In this document: positions 46,110-53,595 of the stretch, piece after piece | Position numbering within the stretch: the stretch's first letter is position 1 | Layout of the letters: each line of letters begins with the position of its first letter | Assembly (NCBI RefSeq): GCF_000750955.1 | Contig: NZ_CCEJ010000010.1 | Span: 1-64,000, forward strand | Direction: 5' to 3' | Length of the DNA: 64,000 nt | DNA from: Criblamydia sequanensis CRIB-18 | Lineage (GTDB): Bacteria; Chlamydiota; Chlamydiia; Chlamydiales; Criblamydiaceae | Program-made: the position numbers and the translations under genes | Notes under the pieces: generated by a model | Told to the model about the DNA's origin: nothing | Databases searched by the model: none | The model's input: only the letters and a program-made list of their open reading frames with translations

Positions 46110-46732
46110 CTTCATTTATTTCTTTTTCAAAACAAATCAAAGAAATTCTAAGCACTATCGTTTTGTCTGAAAAATTACATGCCAGATGGCTTAATACTCT
46201 TTCATTTCTTGAAAATTGCGGCGCAAGACAAATTGCTGCTTGTGAGCATCCCACCTTAGTTAAAGAAGAAATGCTAAAACACGCTGCTGAAGAATTTCGA
46301 CATGCCCACTATCTAAAACGTCAAATTGGAAGAGTATCTTCTGAATCAATAGAAACCTATTCCCGCTCTAATATACTTGGGGAAACATCCACTCTTCATT
46401 ATTTAGGGGCCTTGAATATAAAAACTTCTCGCTACCTTAAATCTTTAGGGTTATCGCATAACTTAATCAAAGAAGGTGCCTATTTACTTGTCACCTATGC
46501 CATAGAGTTGCGAGCCGAAGAATTATACCCTCTCTACGAAGAAATACTACGGAAAGCAAGCTCAAGGGTCACTGTTAAATCTATTTTATTGGAGGAAAAA
46601 GAACATCTTCTAGAGATGAAAGAAGGGCTTGAAAAATTCCCTTCAGGGCTTCACTATGCGGAGAAAATCCTTTCTATAGAAAGCAAGCTTTGTAAATCTT
46701 GGTTAGATGGCTTATCAAAGAGTATAGAATGA
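46106..46732 (+). CDS. Ferritin-like diiron protein, last gene of the biotin operon
   Basis: 208 residues, nearly all helical. Candidate metal ligands follow the ferritin/rubrerythrin order: E36, E63xxH66 (EEFRH), E134 or E138, then E164xxH167 (EEKEH). Spacing between the paired ligands is about 27-30 residues in each half, as in ferritin-like oxygenases. The ATG overlaps the bioA stop (ATGA), so it is translated with the bio enzymes. bioC, bioH, bioW, bioI and bioZ are not in the window, so a role in making the pimeloyl precursor is tempting but unproven. It is not CADD/TenA-like in motif order as far as I can see. Confidence 0.8.
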   Translation: MTSFISFSKQIKEILSTIVLSEKLHARWLNTLSFLENCGARQIAACEHPTLVKEEMLKHAAEEFRHAHYLKRQIGRVSSESIETYSRSNILGETSTLHYLGALNIKTSRYLKSLGLSHNLIKEGAYLLVTYAIELRAEELYPLYEEILRKASSRVTVKSILLEEKEHLLEMKEGLEKFPSGLHYAEKILSIESKLCKSWLDGLSKSIE

Positions 46733-46880
46733 CATAAAGGTTATAAACTCTTTTTACATCAAATTACTATTTACATTTTGTTTATTTAACGGATAAAGAT
46801 GACTTTGACTAATTTTTCAAAAAAAAGCTCACTGTTGTAGATATTGAAGAATTTCAATACTTAAAAGTTTTGAGAGTAAC

Positions 46881-47825
46881 TTAAGAAATTGAAGAAAAGA
46901 CGCACTCTGCTATTTGTAAATCTTGAATGGCGATGCCTGTCAAGTCGCAAACAGTTATTTGCTCCTCTGACGTCCTGCCAAGAGAAGGATCGACTAAGAC
47001 ATCACCTAATTCCACTAATTTTTCGAAGTTAATTGAGCCTTTTTTGATCGCATGGGAAGCATCGCCAAATAAAGCACACTGGCTTTTGCTATCTACTACG
47101 ACTCTATCCGCTTTTACAAAGATATTTTCATCCAGTTCTTGTTTGTGGGTATCGTCTGCCCCAACAGCGGTAATGTGTGTGCCTGGCATGATAAAGTCAG
47201 CGAAGATAATAGGCTGAGTGGAAGCGGTTGTTGTGATAATCAAATTACTTTTAGAAGCAAGCTCTACAAGATCTTTTATCGGCTGTATCTCCCATTCCTT
47301 TAAATCATGGTGCATAGATAGTTTTTTTGCTTTCTCAATATCTCTTCCCCAAACCATCACTTTACGGCACTTTGTGGCCTCCCTTAGAAATTTCAATTGG
47401 TAATAGGCTTGAGCGCCCGTTCCGACGATTCCAATGTTTGTAATATTTTTTGGAGCTAGGAGCTTTGCTGCCACATAACCTGCTGCGGCGGTTCGAATAT
47501 CTGTGAGATACCCTTCATCCAACAAGATTGAGACGCACCTTCCCGTTTGTTTATCAAATAATAGCATAAGGCCATTATTGGAGGATAAACCTAACTTTGG
47601 GTTCTCATAGAAGCCGGAAGCCACTTTTACGACATAATATTTTCCTTTCTTTAAGTACCCATATTTAATGTGGCAGTCTCCTGGAGGATCCTTAAAAGAT
47701 AGCGAGGCTACAGGAGGAATTACCGTTTGACCTTGGCTATAAGCGATAAAACCATCCTCAATGGCTTTCAAAACCTTAGGAATTGAAAGAGCCTTTTTGA
47801 TCACTTCGAGGCTTAGAATTTTCAT
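46881..47825 (-). CDS. Ornithine cyclodeaminase/mu-crystallin family NAD(P) enzyme
   Basis: 314 residues. The NAD(P) motif GIVGTGAQAYYQLKFL lies at about 133-148, followed by VWGRD. ITAVGADDTHKQELDE near 228 carries the family Asp. Members include ornithine cyclodeaminase, ketimine reductases, DauB-type arginine dehydrogenase and BhcD iminosuccinate reductase. It overlaps the dehydratase gene by 4 bp (ATGA). That partner favours an imine reductase acting on the dehydratase product. Confidence 0.88.
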   Translation of the reverse strand: MKILSLEVIKKALSIPKVLKAIEDGFIAYSQGQTVIPPVASLSFKDPPGDCHIKYGYLKKGKYYVVKVASGFYENPKLGLSSNNGLMLLFDKQTGRCVSILLDEGYLTDIRTAAAGYVAAKLLAPKNITNIGIVGTGAQAYYQLKFLREATKCRKVMVWGRDIEKAKKLSMHHDLKEWEIQPIKDLVELASKSNLIITTTASTQPIIFADFIMPGTHITAVGADDTHKQELDENIFVKADRVVVDSKSQCALFGDASHAIKKGSINFEKLVELGDVLVDPSLGRTSEEQITVCDLTGIAIQDLQIAECVFSSIS

Positions 47826-48769
47826 GATATCAACTTCTGAAGGGTGGAAAAGCTCACATTACGGCCTGTTAATACAAGGACGGTGGGCTCTTTTGGTTTG
47901 ATGTGTCCGAAAAGGCAACTTGCGAGAGAAACTGCAGCTGAAGGTTCAATAAGGTATTGATGATTTTTTAAAAGCCAAAGAAGAGCCTCTTTTAGCTCAT
48001 TTTCTTTAATTAAAGCGATCTCATCCACTCTTGTTTTTAAAATATCATAACACTTCGCCCCAAGCCCTCCTTCCAGTCCACCGGCCAATGTATCGATAGG
48101 AGGCAGGTAAGTGATGGGCTTACCTTGACTCAAAGATAATTTAAGAGCAGGAGACTCAAAAAGCTGACAAATAGTAATTTTGGCATGAGGACTTTTTTCT
48201 TTTATGTGCCAAGCAAACCCGGAAGACAACCCGCCTCCCCCCATGGGTAAAATAAAATGCTTAGCTTCGGGCATTTGTTCAAGAACTTCAGAGGCAAGAG
48301 TGCCTCCATTGGCAGCCATAATTTTTTCATCATCAAAAGCTGAGATAAGAGTCATGTCTAATTTCTTAGCCTCATTCGCAGCCCACTCTAAGGTTTCATC
48401 ATAACCAACAAATTCTGATTTTTTTACTTCGGCTCCAAGCTCTAATAATTTATTATATTTAGCTTGATCGACATTTTTGGGAACGAACACGATTGCGGGC
48501 ACCCCTAATTGCTTGCAAGCATAAGCAATCCCTAGGCCATGGTTGCCCGCAGAACAAGCTGCAACCCCTTTTTCTTTTTTCTTTTCATCTAAAGTCGATA
48601 GGTAGAAAAAACCTCCACGAACTTTGAAGGAACCGGTAATCTGCAAATTTTCAAGCTTTAAATAGATTGGTTGTCCAAAAAGATTCGAAAGCTTTGGTGA
48701 AAACTCAATCGGTGTCTTTCGAATTTTCCCTTTAAGGACATGCCGTGCTTGTTCAATAATGGAATTCAT
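47822..48769 (-). CDS. Threonine/serine/hydroxyaspartate dehydratase family (PLP fold II)
   Basis: 315 residues, lacking the C-terminal ACT regulatory domain of anabolic IlvA. The PLP Lys49 is in GSFKVRGG, the SAGNHGLG phosphate site near 79-86, and the GGGGLSSG glycine loop near 178. Catabolic threonine dehydratase, serine racemase and beta-hydroxyaspartate dehydratase (BhcB) share this form. Middle gene of a regulator-dehydratase-cyclodeaminase operon, 19 bp after the regulator gene. Confidence 0.88.
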   Translation of the reverse strand: MNSIIEQARHVLKGKIRKTPIEFSPKLSNLFGQPIYLKLENLQITGSFKVRGGFFYLSTLDEKKKEKGVAACSAGNHGLGIAYACKQLGVPAIVFVPKNVDQAKYNKLLELGAEVKKSEFVGYDETLEWAANEAKKLDMTLISAFDDEKIMAANGGTLASEVLEQMPEAKHFILPMGGGGLSSGFAWHIKEKSPHAKITICQLFESPALKLSLSQGKPITYLPPIDTLAGGLEGGLGAKCYDILKTRVDEIALIKENELKEALLWLLKNHQYLIEPSAAVSLASCLFGHIKPKEPTVLVLTGRNVSFSTLQKLIS

Positions 48770-48788
48770 AGCTTCTCTTTATGAAAGT

Positions 48789-49409
48789 TTATTTACTTAG
48801 GTAGTTATAAACTGTGGCTCTTGAAAGATCGAGAACGTCAGCTAAGTAAGCAGCCGCATTCTTAGCTTTGAATCCCCCTTCCCGATAAAGAGCTTGAATC
48901 AGATCGCGTTTATTTTCTTTGCTTAAAGCCTTTAGCGTTAACCCCTCTCTTTTTAGATAATCAGAAACATAGAGATTTATCTTTTCACGCCAGTCATCCT
49001 TGAAAAGGACCTCAGGCTTATTTTCGGTATCGACAACATTCGACCATTTATCTAAAAGATGCCGAAACTCCTCCCACTTTGAAACATCCAAGTTGATGCA
49101 CAAAAGACCGATAGGAACTTTATTTTTATCTCTAAGTGTCGCTGTGGTTGATTTTAGTTTAATGCCGTCCCAGTTTATCTTGGTGTAAACCGGAAAAACA
49201 TCGGGAAGGTTGGTATAATCCGGAAGATCCTCTATTAATGAGTCATCTCCAATTTTTCTTTTTGAAAAATTGTTGAAAATAGCCGCAATTTTTCCTGTCT
49301 TTAGATCGTGAATCACAACTTCTGCATGGGGATGTAATAAAACGGTAATAGCTTCGGCTACAGAATAATATTCGTTCAATTCAGACACCTTTCCTCTTTT
49401 TATATACAT
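48789..49409 (-). CDS. YheO-like PAS / DauR-type helix-turn-helix regulator
   Basis: 206 residues. The N-terminal YheO PAS-like domain (about 8-120) has PHAEVVIHDLKTGKIAAI and PIGLLCINLDVS. The C-terminal DauR-like HTH (about 145-206) ends AKNAAAYLADVLDLSRATVYNYL. DauR controls a D-arginine catabolic operon that includes a cyclodeaminase-family gene, so the linkage here is consistent. A perfect palindrome lies 3 bases upstream of the ATG, leaving no room for a ribosome site; leaderless or autorepressed translation is possible. Confidence 0.85.
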   Translation of the reverse strand: MYIKRGKVSELNEYYSVAEAITVLLHPHAEVVIHDLKTGKIAAIFNNFSKRKIGDDSLIEDLPDYTNLPDVFPVYTKINWDGIKLKSTTATLRDKNKVPIGLLCINLDVSKWEEFRHLLDKWSNVVDTENKPEVLFKDDWREKINLYVSDYLKREGLTLKALSKENKRDLIQALYREGGFKAKNAAAYLADVLDLSRATVYNYLSK

Positions 49410-49412
49410 TTT

Positions 49413-49427
49413 AGTCTAAATTAGACT
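49413..49427. promoter_or_regulatory. 15-bp palindrome before the PAS/HTH regulator
   Basis: AGTCTAA-A-TTAGACT is a perfect dyad three bases upstream of the regulator start and 91 bp from the divergent alcohol dehydrogenase start. A further GTCTA half-site follows at 49432-49436. It is probably the operator of the adjacent regulator. Confidence 0.5.
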
Positions 49428-49518
49428 TTTATGTCTACAACAGATTGTTTTTGCAAAATAAATGTTAAAGAATTATTTATCTTTTTAAACAACTTGTGTT
49501 CAGCAAAGGAGTCTTACC

Positions 49519-50529
49519 ATGTCAAAAATTCAAGCATGGGTGGCTTCCGCCCCAAAAAGTAAATTTACAAAGCAAGAAATTGATCTAGGACCTTTAGGAG
49601 AGGATGAGGTGGAAGTCGCAGTCGAGCATTGCGGAATTTGCCATTCCGATCTCTCATTCCTTAATAATGAGTGGGGCAATTCAAAATTTCCTGCTGTTCT
49701 AGGCCACGAAATTTCGGGTCGGGTGGCAGCCCTAGGTTCTGCTGTCAAAGGGCTTAAGGTGGGTCAGAAAGTTGGCATTGGCTGGACTTGCGGAAGTTGT
49801 ATGCATTGCCATCAATGTCTATCCGGAAACCAAAATTTTTGCCCGGAAGCTGTATCCACTATTATTGGCCATAAAGGCGGCTTTGCAAGCCGCGTAAGAG
49901 CCCATTGGGCTTGGACTATCCCTATTCCGGAAAATCTTCCTTTGGCAGATGCAGGCCCTTTACTTTGCGGCGGCATCACGGTTTTTAATCCGTTATCAAC
50001 TTATGGTAAACCGACGGATCATGTCGGGATTGTCGGGATTGGCGGACTTGGCCACATGGCAGTTAAATTCGCAGCAGCTATGGGCTTTGAAATCACAGCT
50101 TTTACTTCAAGCGAAAGCAAATTTAAAGAAGCAAAGGATTTTGGAGCCCAGAATGTGATTTCAAGTAAAGATTCTGCTGCGATTAAAAAACTTGCCGGAA
50201 AATTAGATCTCTTACTTGTCACTTTAAACGTTCCCTTGGATTGGCAAGCCTTGATCGCGACCCTAGCCCCAAAAGGACGGATTCATTTTCTTGGAGTTGT
50301 AACACAACCTATCCCCGTCTCTATTTTTTCTCTCCTTTTAGCTCAAAGGAGCCTTTCAAGCTCTCCTGTCGGTCCTCCGGTGGCCATAGCTGACATGCTG
50401 GATTTTTCAGCTTTGCATAATATCACGCCAACTACCGAACATTTTCCCATGAGTCAAATTAATGAGGCTTTTGAGCATCTTGAATCCGGAAAAGCGCGTT
50501 ATCGAATTGTTCTTGACGCTGATTTCTAA
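49519..50529 (+). CDS. NADP-type zinc alcohol/aldehyde reductase (Ahr/YahK-like)
   Basis: 336 residues. Catalytic zinc in CGICHSDL (about 39-46) and GHE; structural zinc cysteines in CGSCMHCHQC and C (about 94-111). The nucleotide motif GIGGLGHMAVK near 175 is followed by TSSESK, where Ser/Lys in place of Asp favours NADPH. This matches cinnamyl-alcohol-dehydrogenase-like aldehyde reductases. A strong AAAGGAG site precedes the ATG. Confidence 0.9.
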   Translation: MSKIQAWVASAPKSKFTKQEIDLGPLGEDEVEVAVEHCGICHSDLSFLNNEWGNSKFPAVLGHEISGRVAALGSAVKGLKVGQKVGIGWTCGSCMHCHQCLSGNQNFCPEAVSTIIGHKGGFASRVRAHWAWTIPIPENLPLADAGPLLCGGITVFNPLSTYGKPTDHVGIVGIGGLGHMAVKFAAAMGFEITAFTSSESKFKEAKDFGAQNVISSKDSAAIKKLAGKLDLLLVTLNVPLDWQALIATLAPKGRIHFLGVVTQPIPVSIFSLLLAQRSLSSSPVGPPVAIADMLDFSALHNITPTTEHFPMSQINEAFEHLESGKARYRIVLDADF

Positions 50530-50562
50530 ACGTTGGACAATATAGCTTGAATTGAAAAAATC

Positions 50563-50590
50563 ATTACTGTAAAAGTTATCAAACAGTAAT
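50563..50590 (+). terminator. Weak hairpin downstream of the NADP-type reductase
   Basis: Arms ATTACTGT and ACAGTAAT enclose a 12-base loop and are followed by a broken T-rich stretch (TTCTTTAATTCCTTTTTC). An AT-rich stem and imperfect U-tract make it a weak terminator at best. Confidence 0.4.
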
Positions 50591-50618
50591 TTCTTTAATT
50601 CCTTTTTCGCATTGCATT

Positions 50619-51497
50619 ATGACTGCATTAAAAGATAGAAATAAAACAAAGACAATCCTTATTACAGGCGGCTGTCAAGGGATTGGACAAGCTATTGCCT
50701 ATCGTTTCGGGGCTGAGGGATTTAATATTGTTCTAGCCTCTAAAGATACACCGGATAAAGTTAAAGAGACAGTTGATGGGGTTATTAAAGCAGGCGGCTA
50801 TGCTTTACCCTGTGATTCCGACGTTCGCGACTATCAAGAATTGGAGAATCTTGTTTTAAAAGCAGTAGAACAATTTGGCAGCCTAGATATATTGGTTAAT
50901 AATACAAGCGCTCCTTGCTTTAACGACACGCTTCATACATCACCCGAAGAATATGATCTTGCTCAATCAACAAGTGTGCGTGCAGCTTTTTTTCTTTCAA
51001 AACTTTGCTATCCCTATTTAAAAGAAGGAACAAACTCGCACATAATTAATATCTCTCCTCCCCTTAATCTTGAAGAAGAGTGGTTGAGAGACTACTTGCC
51101 ATTTGCGCTCGGAAAGTATGGAATGAGCCTATGCACAAAAGGCATGGCTGCAGAGTTTCGTGTTTCTGGCATCGCAGTCAACTCACTTTGGCCGCAAACT
51201 AATATTGCGACTCCAAGACTTAAAGAACACCTATCGCGAGATGTCTATGCAGGAAGCCGGTTGCCTTCGATCATGGCAGACGCAGCTTATGCCCTGTCTC
51301 AACGAACCTTTAAAGAAGCTTCAGGTCAATTTTTTATAGATGAAACTTTACTTCGGGAAACAGGCGTTACTGATTTCTCTCATTATGCTGTAGATCCCAA
51401 TCGCCCCTTAGTCCAAACGCTTTTTTTACCCCTTAAAGACGGGATGATGCCTATTTCACGCGAATTATTTCAGTGCAAAAAAATAAGCAGCACTTAG
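50619..51497 (+). CDS. SDR-family protein (HSDL2-like) lacking the catalytic Tyr
   Basis: 292 residues. TGGCQGIGQAIA at 16-27, NNTSAP at 94-99 and Ser146 follow the classical SDR order, with HSDL2-like features (HIINISPPL, GKYGMSLC). Where YxxxK is expected the sequence is FALGK: Phe162 replaces Tyr and Lys166 is kept; the codon is TTT. Reductase activity is therefore doubtful. The C-terminal part continues beyond the usual 250 residues, with FFIDETLLRETGVTDF. Single gene. Confidence 0.85.
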   Translation: MTALKDRNKTKTILITGGCQGIGQAIAYRFGAEGFNIVLASKDTPDKVKETVDGVIKAGGYALPCDSDVRDYQELENLVLKAVEQFGSLDILVNNTSAPCFNDTLHTSPEEYDLAQSTSVRAAFFLSKLCYPYLKEGTNSHIINISPPLNLEEEWLRDYLPFALGKYGMSLCTKGMAAEFRVSGIAVNSLWPQTNIATPRLKEHLSRDVYAGSRLPSIMADAAYALSQRTFKEASGQFFIDETLLRETGVTDFSHYAVDPNRPLVQTLFLPLKDGMMPISRELFQCKKISST

Positions 51498-51990
51498 AAA
51501 GTCCTACCTTCTTAGACTACATGATATTTTTTACCAAGTTCAAACTGGAAAATCAGGCACCTCAGCTTGACCGAATCAATACCGAAAATTGAGGGGCAAG
51601 CTCAAAATTATTGGAGGCTGCAGTAAAGCTTAAAGTGGCAGACTGCTCTAATTTGCTCCCAAACACTTATTTTTATATAATTTTTCAAAAAAAACTTGTA
51701 TAGAAATAGGCATAGGGTAAGATGAAGTCTAATATTTAGAATAGTCCCTTCTAAATTAACTTCATAAATGCATTGGCCTTGGATTGTAACGATTGTTGAG
51801 ATTGCCTGGGGAAGTTGCTTAGCCGGAACGGTAAGTGTGATTTCAACTTATTTGGTTCGGTATTTTTGGTAGCGAGCGAACTAAAACTATTCCAAAGAAA
51901 GACATCCTGTTTTCTCTTGGAATTAAAAAATTAAGACCAAATATTAGCATTGAAAATAAATAAGATATGAACGTTTAAGAGAAATATATC
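51498..51990. other. 490-bp stretch with no clear gene
   Basis: A 34-codon frame (ATG 51768, stop 51870-51872; MHWPWIVTIVEIAWGSCLAG...) would make a single-helix peptide but lacks a ribosome site. Otherwise all frames are interrupted. No repeat of the MITE type is present. Confidence 0.5.
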
Positions 51991-52368
51991 ATGCATTACA
52001 TCCTCATCTTACTTCAATTAATTGTAGCCTTTGGCTTGCTAAATGTTTGGTTAATACGAAGCGATAAAAAAACCGATTATCGGGGATGTAACAGTAGTTC
52101 TTTAAAAAATGAATTCGCAGCCTACGGTTTGCCTTTATGGTCTTTCTATGTTGTCGGATTTCTCAAAATCACCTCGGCTATCTTGCTTCTTTTAGGAATA
52201 TGGAAACCCTTCCTAGTTTTCCCGGCAGCGCTTGTCGTTTCTGTTTTGATGGCTGGAGCTTTAGTCTTGCACATAAAAGTTGAAGATCCATTTAAGAAGT
52301 GGGTTCCGGCGTTGATCATGCTAATTTTTAGCCTAATCATTTGCCTTGGGTCCTTTTATCAATTCTAA
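51991..52368 (+). CDS. DoxX-like membrane protein
   Basis: 125 residues, four helices. VVGFLKITSAILLLLGIW at about 54-71 is the DoxX-like core, followed by MAGALVLHIKVEDPFKKWVPA. The usual family length is 120-140. Members are integral membrane proteins with loosely defined oxidoreductase links. The gene is isolated, and a TspO remnant lies convergent to its end. Confidence 0.75.
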   Translation: MHYILILLQLIVAFGLLNVWLIRSDKKTDYRGCNSSSLKNEFAAYGLPLWSFYVVGFLKITSAILLLLGIWKPFLVFPAALVVSVLMAGALVLHIKVEDPFKKWVPALIMLIFSLIICLGSFYQF

Positions 52369-52380
52369 ATAAATTTTATT

Positions 52381-52542
52381 TTACCGATAGGGCAGCCATA
52401 TTCCGGCATTAAGCGATGCCGCATACATGACCCAAATTAAATAAGGAATCAATAAAAGACTTGCCATAGGTCGAACCGACCAAGCCTTAACGATTGTCAA
52501 ACTGATCAATAAGCATAGCAAAACGATATCGATTTGGTCCAT
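52381..52542 (-). pseudogene. C-terminal remnant of a TspO/MBR-family protein
   Basis: 53 codons on the minus strand ending MASLLLIPYLIWVMYAASLN then AGIWLPYR and stop. TspO proteins end with a very similar LL-PYL-WV-FA--LN block in helix 5. An in-frame TGA lies 30 bases upstream of the first ATG (52542) and the first three helices are absent, so only the tail survives. Confidence 0.55.
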
Positions 52543-52872
52543 GATCAATACCTTGAAAAAACTTCAATTCTCTTTCAGAAATAACTTCTAAAGGCCAATT
52601 TTCTCAAATTCAATAAGCCAGCTTCAATAATAGCCTCCTGCGATAAATGCCGAAGCCCCCTCTCCGGTCTTGACACGTGAAAAGATCTTTATTTGCGGGC
52701 AAAATGTGAAATTTTTGCCTGAAGATTAATTCTTAAATTTACTGTTAGGAGAGAGTCCTAACAGTTTTTAATTTTTAAATCCTTAGGCAGTTTCAATCTA
52801 GAAAATTTAATGAAAGAGATTAAGGATTTTGTTAAACTTGTTTAGTGTAAGATAACCTTTAAGGGCATAAAA
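52543..52872. other. 330-bp gene-free stretch upstream of an SDR gene
   Basis: Contains the strong hairpin at 52741-52770 and the promoter region of the SDR/serine-hydrolase operon. The left half was probably once the N-terminal part of the TspO gene but no residual match is readable. Confidence 0.5.
52741..52770 (+). terminator. Rho-independent terminator-like hairpin
   Basis: ACTGTTAGGA and TCCTAACAGT form a perfect 10-bp stem around a GAGAG loop, followed by TTTTTAATTTTT. It points along the + strand, but the last + gene ended 370 bp earlier. It stands 100 bp before the SDR start and could equally be an attenuator-like leader structure. Confidence 0.65.
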
Positions 52873-53595
52873 TTGAAAAAAGCAATTGTTATAGGCGCAT
52901 CTTCAGGAATAGGCAGAGAGCTTGCGATCACCCTTGCTAAAAAAGGCTATGAAGTCGGCTTAGTGGCAAGGCGGACCGATCTTCTTGAGTCTTTAAAAAA
53001 TGAAATTCAAACTAATAGTTTTACTGAACACCTAGACTTAAGAAGAGTTCCAGACGCTATTGAAAAAATACGAGCTTTGATCCAAAGGATGAAGGGTGTA
53101 GATCTTATCGTTTTTAATGCCGGAATCGGTTTTTTAAACCCGGAATTGGATTGGTCAAAGGAGGAACAAACCATCGATGTCAATGTTTCCGGTTTTTCCG
53201 CGGTTATGGGAGAAGTCTATAAATTTTTCTCTAAGCAAGGGCATGGGCAAATAGTTGGAATCTCCTCCATAGGCGCTCTTAGAGGCAATGCCATAGCGCC
53301 GGCTTATAATGCTTCCAAAGCTTTTATGTCTAATTATCTAGAAGGCTTAAGAAAAAAAGCATTTCAAGAAAATCTACCTATTGTCGTTACAGATATCAAA
53401 CCCGGCTTTGTGGATACTGAAATGGCAAAGGGCGAAGGTAAATTTTGGGTAGCCACAACTCAAGAAGCCGCTCATCAAATCTATTCTGCAATTAAAAAAA
53501 AGAAAAAACAAGCCTATATTACACATAGATGGCGGTTAATAGGCTGGGCACTTAAATGCATGCCTAATTGGCTTTATCAACGGATGGCTTTATGA
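52873..53595 (+). CDS. SDR-family oxidoreductase
   Basis: 240 residues from a TTG start with AAGGGC upstream. GASSGIGRELA at about 8-18, NAGIGF near 82, Ser near 135 and the intact YNASK catalytic motif near 149. Classical SDR with a long basic C-terminus. Its TGA overlaps the ATG of the serine hydrolase gene (ATGA). Confidence 0.88.
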   Translation: MKKAIVIGASSGIGRELAITLAKKGYEVGLVARRTDLLESLKNEIQTNSFTEHLDLRRVPDAIEKIRALIQRMKGVDLIVFNAGIGFLNPELDWSKEEQTIDVNVSGFSAVMGEVYKFFSKQGHGQIVGISSIGALRGNAIAPAYNASKAFMSNYLEGLRKKAFQENLPIVVTDIKPGFVDTEMAKGEGKFWVATTQEAAHQIYSAIKKKKKQAYITHRWRLIGWALKCMPNWLYQRMAL

